From an uncultured Collinsella sp. (lineage in GTDB: Bacteria; Actinomycetota; Coriobacteriia; Coriobacteriales; Coriobacteriaceae), in the NCBI GenBank assembly GCA_900542125.1, contig UQMO01000043.1, forward strand, positions 1-19,910: 19,910 bases of DNA. The letters run 5' to 3'. The notes under the pieces are model-generated. The model was not told where the DNA came from. It searched no databases and saw nothing but the letters and a program-made list of their open reading frames with translations. Below, piece after piece: positions 13,566-19,910 of this stretch (position 1 is the first letter of the stretch; every line of letters begins with the position of its first letter). The translations under genes were made by a program, and so were the position numbers.

Positions 13566-15425
13566 CTACTCCTCGCCCTCGAGCTTTTCGCTCGCCTCGA
13601 GCCACGCCATCTCCAGCTCGTCCATGGCAGCGTGAGCCTCGTCGATCTTTGCCTGCTGCTCGCCGAGCGCCGTGTAGTTGGTGGGATCGACTTGGGCCAT
13701 TGCTGCCTCGGCCTCCTCAACGCGGGTGCGCTGCGTCTCCATCTTGCGCTCGAGCGAACTCACCTCGCGGCGGAGCTTCTGGCGCTCGGCGTTGGACAGG
13801 CCGTTGGGCTGACCGCTCGACTTGGGCTTTTCGGCCGCAGCTGCCGCGGCACCGGTGTCGAACGTGCCGGTCTTGGCGCTCGGCGCGCCCACGGGCTCGC
13901 CCTCGGCGGTAGCGTTGCACAGGCGCAGGTACTGGTCCACGCCACCGGGCATATGCGTCAGGTGGCCGTCGAGCAGCGCCCACTGCTGGTCGGTCACGCG
14001 CTCCATCAAAAAGCGGTCGTGCGTCACCAGGATCAGCGTGCCGGGCCAGCCGTCCAGAAGGTCCTCGACAATCGCGAGCATGTCGGTATCCAGGTCGTTG
14101 CCCGGCTCGTCCAGGATGAGCACGTTGGGCTCGTCCAGAATCGTCAGCAACAGCGACAGGCGACGGCGCTGGCCGCCCGAAAGATCGCCGATGCGGCTCC
14201 AGAGCTGCTGCGTCGTAAAGCCCAGACGCTCGCAGAGCTTCTCGGGCGAAGTCTCCTTGCCGTCGATGACGTAGTACTTCTTATAGTTGCCGAGCACCTC
14301 GCGGATCGTGTCGCCCATGTAGGGCTTGAGCTCCTCGAGCTGCTGCGACAGCACGCCAAAGCGCACTGTCTGGCCAATCTTCACGCGGCCGCGCGTGGGT
14401 TCAATCTTGCCCTGGATCACGTCGAGCAGCGTCGACTTACCGGCGCCGTTCTCGCCCAAAAGGCCATAGCGGTCGCCCGCACCAATGAGCCAGGTCACAT
14501 CGGTGAGCACCTGCTTGGGCGCGCCGTCGGTATCGGCATAGCCGGCATCCACGTCGACCACATCGATAACCTGCTTGCCCAAGCGGCTCACGGCCAAGCG
14601 CTTGAGCTCCAGCTCGTCACGCACGGGCGGCACGTCGGCGATCAGCTCACGAGCGGCATCCACGCGAAACTTGGGCTTGGTGGAACGAGCCTGGGCACCG
14701 CGGCTCAGCCACGCGAGCTCCTTGCGCGCCATGTTGCGACGGCGCTCCTCGGTAACGGCGGCCATGCGGTCGCGCTCCACGCGCTGCAGGATGTATGCCG
14801 AATAGCCGCCCTCGAAGGGATCGACCTGGCCGTCGTGGACCTCCCACATGCTGGTGCAGACCTCGTCCAAGAACCAGCGGTCGTGCGTGACCACGAGCAT
14901 GGCACCCTGGCCGCGCTGCCAGCGGGCCTTTAAGTGACGCGCGAGCCAGTTGATGGTGCGCATATCCAGGTGGTTGGTGGGCTCGTCGAGCATGAGCACG
15001 TCGTAATCGCCGATCAGCAAGCGCGCGAGGTCCACGCGACGGCGCTGACCGCCCGAAAGCTCGCCCACCGTGCCCTCCCAGGGCACATCGCTGATGAGGC
15101 CGGCGAGGATCTGGCGCGTGCGGGGGCTCGACGCCCACTCGTACTCGGGGGCGTCGCCCACAACGGCATGATGCACGGTATCAGTATCGACCAGGTTGTC
15201 CTTTTGGCCGAGCAATCCGATCGTGGTGTCGCGGCGGTGCGTCACGCGGCCGTCGTCGGGCTCCAGCGTGCCGGCGAGCACGCTCAGCAGCGTCGACTTG
15301 CCGTCGCCGTTTTTACCGACGATACCAATACGGTCGCCCTCGTCCACGCCGAGCGTCACGTTATCGAAAATATGCTTGGTGGGAAACTCTAGGCTGACGG
15401 AATCGCATCCCAAAAGAATCGCCAT
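13566..15425 (-). CDS. ABC-F family ATPase, Uup-like
   Basis: 619 residues from the ATG at 15425, which has AAGGAG about 8 bp upstream. An in-frame extension to 15620 crosses a repeat and is rejected. There are two ABC domains with no membrane segments. The first has Walker A GKNGDGKST (37-45), signature LSGGQRRR and Walker B VLMLDEPTNHLD. The second has GENGAGKST (about 323), LSGGQRRRLSL and VLILDEPGNDLD, where Gly replaces the usual Thr. The last 80 residues, from about SNAERQKLRREVSSLERK, form an Uup-type coiled coil after an Ala/Pro-rich linker. ABC-F proteins act on ribosomes, and Uup relatives also affect DNA branch structures. It precedes the HAD gene in one operon. Confidence 0.9.
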   Translation of the reverse strand: MAILLGCDSVSLEFPTKHIFDNVTLGVDEGDRIGIVGKNGDGKSTLLSVLAGTLEPDDGRVTHRRDTTIGLLGQKDNLVDTDTVHHAVVGDAPEYEWASSPRTRQILAGLISDVPWEGTVGELSGGQRRRVDLARLLIGDYDVLMLDEPTNHLDMRTINWLARHLKARWQRGQGAMLVVTHDRWFLDEVCTSMWEVHDGQVDPFEGGYSAYILQRVERDRMAAVTEERRRNMARKELAWLSRGAQARSTKPKFRVDAARELIADVPPVRDELELKRLAVSRLGKQVIDVVDVDAGYADTDGAPKQVLTDVTWLIGAGDRYGLLGENGAGKSTLLDVIQGKIEPTRGRVKIGQTVRFGVLSQQLEELKPYMGDTIREVLGNYKKYYVIDGKETSPEKLCERLGFTTQQLWSRIGDLSGGQRRRLSLLLTILDEPNVLILDEPGNDLDTDMLAIVEDLLDGWPGTLILVTHDRFLMERVTDQQWALLDGHLTHMPGGVDQYLRLCNATAEGEPVGAPSAKTGTFDTGAAAAAAEKPKSSGQPNGLSNAERQKLRREVSSLERKMETQRTRVEEAEAAMAQVDPTNYTALGEQQAKIDEAHAAMDELEMAWLEASEKLEGEE

Positions 15426-15483
15426 ATGCCCTGCTCCTTCGTAGAAATTCAACGTTGTCCATGATAGCAGCGAGCACCACCCC

Positions 15484-15509
15484 AAACCACCACGAAGGCG
15501 CCTGTCCCC
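15484..15509 (+). repeat. interspersed repeat, copy B
   Basis: This 26-base element (AAACCACCACGAAGG and on to CCTGTCCCC) matches the copy at 2803-2778 in 24 of 26 bases. Unlike copy A, it lacks the closing arm that would make a hairpin. It lies 59 bp upstream of the ABC-F start, in the gap behind the pst terminator. Confidence 0.55.
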
Positions 15510-15540
15510 TTTTGGCAGGTCGACAGCCGGCAGCGACACA

Positions 15541-15577
15541 AAAAGGCGGGCCATCTCCCGCAAGAGATGACCCGCCT
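15541..15577 (-). terminator. intrinsic terminator of the pst operon
   Basis: On the minus strand the arms 15577-15564 and 15557-15544 pair over 14 bp with one mismatch around a six-base loop, then TTTTTG follows. It lies 56 bp after the pstB stop and ends the operon there, with no phoU between. Confidence 0.88.
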
Positions 15578-15632
15578 CTCCAATCAGTCCCGTGGCGACC
15601 GTGGCCGCCGCGGGCCTCAAGCATGTCCCGGA

Positions 15633-16505
15633 CTAGGAGAACATGCCGGTGAGGTAATCATTCAGCCGCTGATCCTTGGGCCGTTGGAAAATCTCGTCGG
15701 TCTCGTCGTACTCGACCATATCGCCCATGTAGAAGAACGCCGTGCGGTTGGACACGCGCGACGCCTGCTCCATGTTGTGCGTCACGATGACGATAGCGCG
15801 CTCGGCGACAATCGACGACATAAGGTCCTCGATCGCCAGCGTCGAGATGGGATCGAGTGCCGAGCAGGGCTCGTCGAACAAGATCACGTCGGGGTTGAGT
15901 GCCAGCGTGCGCGCGATGCACAGACGCTGCTGTTGACCGCCCGAAAGCGCATAGGCACTCTTGTCGAGCTTGTCCTTCACCTCATCCCACAGCGCCGCGC
16001 CGCGCAGGCTCTCCTCGACCATGCGGTCGAGCTCGTCGCGGTCGGTGATACCGTGGCGCTTGGGCGCAAACGTAATGTTGTCGCGGATGGACTTGCGAAA
16101 CGGGTTGGGCTGCTGAAACACCATGCCGATGGAACGACGCAGCTCGTACGTGTTCTCGGTCTTGGTGTTCACGTTGCGCCCGCGGTAGTTGATCTCGCCC
16201 TCTACGCGGCAGCCGCGAATCTCGCGGTTCATCAGGTTGAGGCTGCGCAAGAAGGTCGACTTGCCGCAGCCCGAAGGCCCGATGAGTGCCGTGATCTCGC
16301 CCTTGTGGAAATCGAGCGACGTGTCATGCAGCGCATGGTGGTCGCCATAGTACACGTTGACGTCCTTGGTGGAGAGCACGACCTCGTCGCTCACGGCCTT
16401 GCCGCTTATGCGAGCATGCTTCTCGCTCTCCCCCACGCTCGACAGAAAGTCCTGGGTCTCGGACGTGGCCGCTTCGGTTGCGGGCGTTGCATTCATCTCG
16501 CTCAT
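15633..16505 (-). CDS. pstB: phosphate ABC transporter ATP-binding protein PstB
   Basis: 290 residues. Walker A GPSGCGKST lies at 76-84, the Q-loop in GMVFQQPNPF (127-136), the signature ALSGGQQQR at 187-194 and Walker B ILFDEP at 208-213. NVYYGDHHALHD and VFQQPNPFRKSI are diagnostic of PstB among ABC ATPases. It hydrolyses ATP to drive phosphate import through PstA and PstC. The N-terminus is extended by about 40 polar residues compared with the usual 250-260-residue proteins; an internal start could give a standard length. Its ATG overlaps the pstA stop by 4 bp (ATGA), so translation is coupled. Last gene of the operon. Confidence 0.96.
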   Translation of the reverse strand: MSEMNATPATEAATSETQDFLSSVGESEKHARISGKAVSDEVVLSTKDVNVYYGDHHALHDTSLDFHKGEITALIGPSGCGKSTFLRSLNLMNREIRGCRVEGEINYRGRNVNTKTENTYELRRSIGMVFQQPNPFRKSIRDNITFAPKRHGITDRDELDRMVEESLRGAALWDEVKDKLDKSAYALSGGQQQRLCIARTLALNPDVILFDEPCSALDPISTLAIEDLMSSIVAERAIVIVTHNMEQASRVSNRTAFFYMGDMVEYDETDEIFQRPKDQRLNDYLTGMFS

Positions 16506-17428
16506 TCGGCCGTCATCCTCCTTGCCAGTTGCTTGCCCACGATACGGGCGATTACGTTAAACAGCAGCACGCAGATCATCAGCAGCGCCGCGGTACCCCA
16601 AACGATCTGCTGGGCCTCGGGGCTGCCCTCGCCGTAAATCTTATAGATGTGCACGGCGAGCGACTCACCGGGGCGGAACACATTCCAGGCGCAGGTGGGG
16701 CTCGACAGGTTAAAGCTCAAGAAGTTGAGGCGAACCGGCGAGCTCATGCCCGAGGTAAAGAGCAGCGCTGCGGCCTCGCCAAACACGCGGCCAGCCGAAA
16801 GCACGATGCCGGTCACGATGGCGGGCATGGCCTCGGGAATCAGGATGTGCAGCGTGGCTTCCCAACGAGTGAGGCCCATGGCCAGGCACGCATCGCGCTG
16901 GGCCTGCGGCACGTCCTCGAGTGCCTGCTGAATCACGCGCACCAGGATGGGGATGTTGAACATGGTGAGCGCGACGGCGCCGGAGATGATGGAGTACTTC
17001 CAGCCCAGCTGCACCGAGAACACCAGAAAGCCGAACATGCCGACGACGATGGAAGGCAGCGAAGACAGCGTCTCGATGGCGGTGGAGGCGATGTCGCGGA
17101 CGGGGCCGTTCGGCGCATACTCGACCAGGAAGACCGCGCCGCCCAGGCTGATGGGCACCGAAATGATCAGGGTAATCAGCAGCAGGTAGAACGAGTCGAA
17201 CAGCTGGTAGAGCACGCCGCCCTGGGTGCCGTTGGCGCGCGACGGCTCCGTGAGGAAGCCCGGCTGGAACAGCGTCGAGACACCCTCGAACAGAATGTAG
17301 GCCACCATGGAAACGACGATGAGCATGACGATGGCGACGATTGCCGTCAACACGCCCGTGGCGATGCGGTCCTGTTTTTGGACACGCCCGAGTCTCGCCT
17401 CGTCGATATGGATGCGCGTGCTAGCCAC
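16502..17428 (-). CDS. pstA: phosphate ABC transporter permease PstA
   Basis: 308 residues if started at the GTG at 17428, which overlaps the pstC stop by 8 bp and is preceded by a GAAGG site. A TTG at 17452 would add eight residues. There are six hydrophobic segments. The first (about 28-50) follows a basic N-terminus, and a large periplasmic loop separates it from the rest. The conserved EAA-type cytoplasmic loop reads ALEDVPQAQRDACLAMGLTRWEATLHILIPEAMPAIVTG, the contact site for PstB. AAALLFTSG and the C-terminal PxxAWNVFRPGESLAVHIY region are PstA-like. With PstC it forms the inner-membrane phosphate channel. Confidence 0.94.
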   Translation of the reverse strand: MASTRIHIDEARLGRVQKQDRIATGVLTAIVAIVMLIVVSMVAYILFEGVSTLFQPGFLTEPSRANGTQGGVLYQLFDSFYLLLITLIISVPISLGGAVFLVEYAPNGPVRDIASTAIETLSSLPSIVVGMFGFLVFSVQLGWKYSIISGAVALTMFNIPILVRVIQQALEDVPQAQRDACLAMGLTRWEATLHILIPEAMPAIVTGIVLSAGRVFGEAAALLFTSGMSSPVRLNFLSFNLSSPTCAWNVFRPGESLAVHIYKIYGEGSPEAQQIVWGTAALLMICVLLFNVIARIVGKQLARRMTAE

Positions 17429-18329
17429 GAGCCTTCGCCCCCTTGCGGCCAATGAGATGGATGATCAGGATGAAGATGAGGCTCATGCCCATCAGCAGCA
17501 GACCGAGTGCCCACAGAACGTCGTCCTGGGCCGTGCCCTCGGCATAGACCGCCATGGACGTGGTGAGCGTGGTCGTGATGGTCGAAGCCGGCGACAACAG
17601 CGACGTCGGCATGGCCTCGATACCGCCGATAACCATGCGCACGGCGAGCGTCTCGCCAAAGGCGCGGGTCATGCCAAGAATGACCGCGGTCATGAGCGAC
17701 GGCATGGCGGACTTGAGCACCACGTGCCAGATAGTCTGCCAGCGGGTGTAGCCCAGCGCGAGTGAGCCCTGGCGGTAGCTGTCGGGTACGGCGCGCAGGC
17801 CATCGACCGAAAGCGTGGTCATGGTCGGCAGGATCATAACGGCCAGCACGATGGCGCCGGGCAGGATGCCCAGGCCCGTGCTCACGTGGAAGACGCTCTT
17901 CATAAGGCCGACGACCACGTGAAAGCCGATCAGGCCAAAGACGACCGAGGGGATGCCGGTCAAAAGCTCAATGAGCGGCTGAAAGACCTTGGAGCCAAAC
18001 TTAGGCTGGATCTCGACCGCGAAGACGGCAGAGCCGATGGCGATCGGCAGCGCGATGAGCGTGGAGAGCACCATGACCGCAAACGAGGTGACGATCAGGG
18101 GCAGGGCGCCGGTATAGGGCAGGCCGTTTTCGGCCGTGTTGGCCAGGTCCCACTTAGTACCGGTGAAAAACTCGACGACCAAGACGCCGTCCTTAACGAA
18201 AGCCGAGAGGCCCTTTTGAGCGACCATAAAGATGAGCGCGGCAACAACAAGCGTCACGAGCGCTACGCACGCGCCCGTGACGCCCAGGCCCACGTTCTCA
18301 AGGTCGCGCTTTGGCAGCTGTTTTGCCAT
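17421..18329 (-). CDS. pstC: phosphate ABC transporter permease PstC
   Basis: 302 residues. After a short charged N-terminus there is a first membrane segment (about 14-38), and then ENGLPYTGALPLIVTSFAVMVLSTLIALPIAIGSAVF, the typical PstC entry into the permease domain. The loop IQPKFGSKVFQPLIELLTGIPSVVFGLIGF and the EAA loop VPDSYRQGSLALGYTRWQTIWHVVLKSAMPSL are strong family markers. It pairs with PstA as the membrane channel for phosphate delivered by PstS. The gap to pstS is 25 bp with an AAAGG site (GGAAAGG) before the ATG, and it overlaps pstA by 8 bp. Confidence 0.95.
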   Translation of the reverse strand: MAKQLPKRDLENVGLGVTGACVALVTLVVAALIFMVAQKGLSAFVKDGVLVVEFFTGTKWDLANTAENGLPYTGALPLIVTSFAVMVLSTLIALPIAIGSAVFAVEIQPKFGSKVFQPLIELLTGIPSVVFGLIGFHVVVGLMKSVFHVSTGLGILPGAIVLAVMILPTMTTLSVDGLRAVPDSYRQGSLALGYTRWQTIWHVVLKSAMPSLMTAVILGMTRAFGETLAVRMVIGGIEAMPTSLLSPASTITTTLTTSMAVYAEGTAQDDVLWALGLLLMGMSLIFILIIHLIGRKGAKARG

Positions 18330-18354
18330 TGCAAACCTTTCCGGGGGCGATTAC

Positions 18355-19296
18355 TTATTTAGCGGAAACCTTGCCGCTGGCGTCCTTGACGACCTTCATG
18401 GCAGAGACGGGGATGAAGCCCTGCTCTTCGACGAGCTTGCCCTGGACGTCATCGGAAAGCATAAAGTCCAGGAAGGCCTTGGTGGCCTCGTCGGCATCCT
18501 TGGAGCAGTACATGTGCTCGGTCGCCCAAATCTTGAAGGAGTCGTCGGTGACGTTCTTGCTCTTGGGCTCGACGCCCTCGACCTTGACGGCGTTGAACTT
18601 GGAGTCGTCGAAGTGCGAGAAGTCGAGGTAGGAGATGGCGTTGTCGGTGCTGGCGATCTGAGTCTGGACGTCGCCGGACTTGTCGAGCTCGGCGTCGCCC
18701 TTAAAGTCGACAGCCTCGTCGCCAAAGACGGCGGCCTCGAAGGTGGCGCGGGTACCGGAGCCGGCCTTACGGTTGAGGACGACGATGGTAGCGTCGTCGC
18801 CGCCAACCTCCTTCCAGTTGGTGATCTGGCCGGAGAAGATGCCCTTGAGCTGCTCGAGGGACAGGTCGTCGACCTTGACGTTCTTGGAGACGACGGGGCC
18901 CATGCCCACGACGGCGACCTCGTGGTCAACGAGGTTCTTGACCTGGTCGGCCTCGAGCTTGGTCTCGGCAAAGACGTCGGAGTTACCGATGGTGACGGTG
19001 CCGGCGGCGACGGCGGTCAGGCCCTTGCCCGAACCGTTACCCGAACCGGAGATGGAGACGTCGGGATTGGCGTCCATGAACTTCTCGGCAGCAGCCTCGA
19101 CGAGAGCCTGGAACGAAGAGGCGCCGTCGTAGGTCACCTCGCCGGAGACGGACTCGGCAGCAGCGGCGGCGCTACCCTTGTCGGCGGCATCGGAAGCGTT
19201 GGAGCCACCGCAGCCAACGAGACCGAGACCGACGATGCTGGCAAGACCACCAGCGAGGCCGAGGAACTGACGACGAGAATAAGCCTGATCGAGCAT
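18355..19296 (-). CDS. pstS: phosphate-binding lipoprotein PstS
   Basis: 313 residues from the ATG at 19296, which has AAAGGAAG upstream. An upstream in-frame start would add 11 residues and weaken the signal peptide. SRRQFLGLAGG at 7-17 fits the twin-arginine motif, and LVGC at 26-29 is a lipobox, so the protein is probably Tat-exported and anchored at Cys29. A Ser/Ala-rich spacer follows. ISGSGNGSGKGLTAVAAG is the phosphate-binding GSGxG region. FSGQITNWKEVGG and NRKAGSGTRATFEAAVFG are family hallmarks. It captures phosphate outside the membrane and hands it to PstCA. First gene of the operon. Confidence 0.95.
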   Translation of the reverse strand: MLDQAYSRRQFLGLAGGLASIVGLGLVGCGGSNASDAADKGSAAAAAESVSGEVTYDGASSFQALVEAAAEKFMDANPDVSISGSGNGSGKGLTAVAAGTVTIGNSDVFAETKLEADQVKNLVDHEVAVVGMGPVVSKNVKVDDLSLEQLKGIFSGQITNWKEVGGDDATIVVLNRKAGSGTRATFEAAVFGDEAVDFKGDAELDKSGDVQTQIASTDNAISYLDFSHFDDSKFNAVKVEGVEPKSKNVTDDSFKIWATEHMYCSKDADEATKAFLDFMLSDDVQGKLVEEQGFIPVSAMKVVKDASGKVSAK

Positions 19297-19321
19297 GATC
19301 TTCCTTTCATACATGCGACTC

Positions 19322-19338
19322 GCGGGCACCCTGCCCGC
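19322..19338. other. small perfect hairpin in pstS leader
   Basis: GCGGGCA (19322-19328) and TGCCCGC (19332-19338) form a 7-bp stem with a three-base loop, 26 bp upstream of the pstS ATG. It could stabilise the 5' end of the mRNA. The rest of 19297-19500 shows no gene, and I could not pick a convincing promoter or Pho box. Confidence 0.45.
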
Positions 19339-19500
19339 TTTGCTGTTTGGAAAGATACGACCTCGATCGGGCGGCAGCCGCGCCAGCTGCGGTTTCTTAC
19401 GGTCATTTGATAGACCCTTACCGCAAGCTCTGCCCAGCCTTTACAAACGGATAACAATCCAGCGCCGAACATGGCATACCTTTTACACCAATAAAAACAA

Positions 19501-19567
19501 AGTTGCGGTGAAATAGTTCCTGCTTGGCCATCAAATGGCCCATTCTAGGAACTATTCCACCGCAACT
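19501..19567 (-). terminator. long nested hairpin downstream of dipeptidase gene
   Basis: 19501-19521 and 19547-19567 pair over 21 bp with one mismatch. Inside, GGCCAT (19526-19531) pairs with ATGGCC (19535-19540). On the minus strand it lies 22 bp after the stop of the peptidase gene, and TTTGTTTTTA follows, so it can terminate that gene. The size is unusual for a terminator. Confidence 0.7.
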
Positions 19568-19589
19568 AAGATTGGGAAACCGCGAAACC

Positions 19590-19862
19590 TTAAAGCTCTA
19601 ATTCATTCAAACGAAGGATCGCAACAATATAGATCTTGAGCGCTTGCTTGAGCTGTTCCTCGTTGGCGCACTCGTTGGGGCCGTGCATCTGGCCGCCCCA
19701 TGCGGGCAGCTCCAAGCCGGTCTCCTCGGGGCCAAACGACACGGCGCGGGCAAAGTTGCGCGCGTACGTGCCGCCGCCCATGGCAAAGGGCTCAGCATGC
19801 TTGCCCGTAAACTCGTTATAGGTATCAATAAGCGCCTTCACGGCCGGATCGTCGGCAGAGAC
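19590..19862 (-). CDS. M20 dipeptidase (PepV/Sapep-like), C-terminal fragment
   Basis: About 90 residues of real coding sequence, cut at 19862 by adapter. MGGGTYARNFARAVSFGPE followed by GGQMHGPNECANEEQL matches the C-terminal end of PepV-type M20 dipeptidases. There the GGGTYAR loop lines the active site, and the histidine in the MHGPNE block is a metal ligand. Such enzymes cleave dipeptides in the cytoplasm using two zinc ions. An apparent start 15 bases further in, giving MYKRQ, is encoded by the Nextera adapter and is false; the true 5' part of the gene is missing. A long hairpin terminator follows the stop. Confidence 0.9.
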   Translation of the reverse strand, partial: VSADDPAVKALIDTYNEFTGKHAEPFAMGGGTYARNFARAVSFGPEETGLELPAWGGQMHGPNECANEEQLKQALKIYIVAILRLNELEL

Positions 19863-19910
19863 CTGTCTCTTATACACATCTCCGAGCCCACGAGACGCTC
19901 ATGAATCTCG
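19863..19910. other. Illumina Nextera adapter (non-genomic contamination)
   Basis: CTGTCTCTTATACACATCT (19863-19881) is the Tn5 mosaic end, followed by CCGAGCCCACGAGAC (19882-19896), the Nextera read-2 arm. Then comes an 8-base index GCTCATGA (19897-19904) and ATCTCG, the beginning of the P7 side. The match is complete and in the expected order. These 48 bases should be trimmed. Confidence 0.98.

Noticed and set aside
12621..14933. A 770-codon open frame on the plus strand
   Set aside because: It runs antisense across the HAD and ABC-F genes, whose domain motifs are unmistakable. Its arginine/leucine/histidine-rich translation is a high-GC shadow.
19590..19877. A complete 95-residue protein starting MYKRQ
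   Set aside because: The start codon and first five residues come from the Nextera mosaic end; the real gene is truncated at 19862.

Overview
This looks like a contig from a high-GC, gut-associated actinobacterium of class Coriobacteriia, most likely Collinsella or a close relative. The basis is the GC-rich coding, the gene content, an AbiEi/endonuclease-like hypothetical protein of a type I associate with Coriobacteriia, and Collinsella-style interspersed hairpins. This is inference; no rRNA or marker gene is present. Both ends cut through M20 metallopeptidase genes. The last 48 bases (19863-19910) are not genomic but Illumina Nextera adapter.

Layout. 1-1426 (+): 3' part of an M20 peptidase and a short, degenerate DUF1015-type protein. 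1556-3501 (-): two tandem histidine phosphatases and a nitroreductase whose promoter carries a good DtxR/IdeR-type box. 3737-4822 (+): a DUF308/HdeD-like membrane protein abutting a YaiI/YqxD protein. 4842-5942 (-): a putative manganese/metal exporter with a His-rich loop. 6115-7083 (+): a DEDDh-type 3'-5' exonuclease, then a strong terminator. 7190-9150: a lower-GC island with one predicted AbiEi/PD-(D/E)XK-like gene, flanked on each side by an inverted pair of the same roughly 30-bp repeat. 9158-11932 (+): a zinc/cadmium-type efflux operon consisting of an ArsR/SmtB repressor, a free-standing HMA metal-binding protein and a P1B-ATPase that lacks its own HMA domain. It has a consensus promoter embedded in a perfect 23-bp inverted repeat and a third operator before the ATPase. 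11949-12075: a 127-bp nested hairpin with a perfect 28-bp outer stem. 12212-15425 (-): a short DtxR/MntR-family regulator with an iron-type ligand set, a Cof-like HAD phosphatase and an Uup-like ABC-F ATPase. 15633-19296 (-): pstSCAB phosphate uptake without phoU. 19590-19862 (-): C-terminal piece of a PepV-like dipeptidase.

The recurring theme is metal homeostasis. There is a metal-sensing ArsR operon, an iron-type DtxR regulator with dyads in its own upstream region, a DtxR box on the nitroreductase and a His-rich metal exporter with its own promoter dyads. No CRISPR array, tRNA, rRNA, transposase or integrase was seen. The most unusual items are the repeat-flanked endonuclease-like gene, the split HMA/ATPase operon with its operator layout, and the long nested hairpins.
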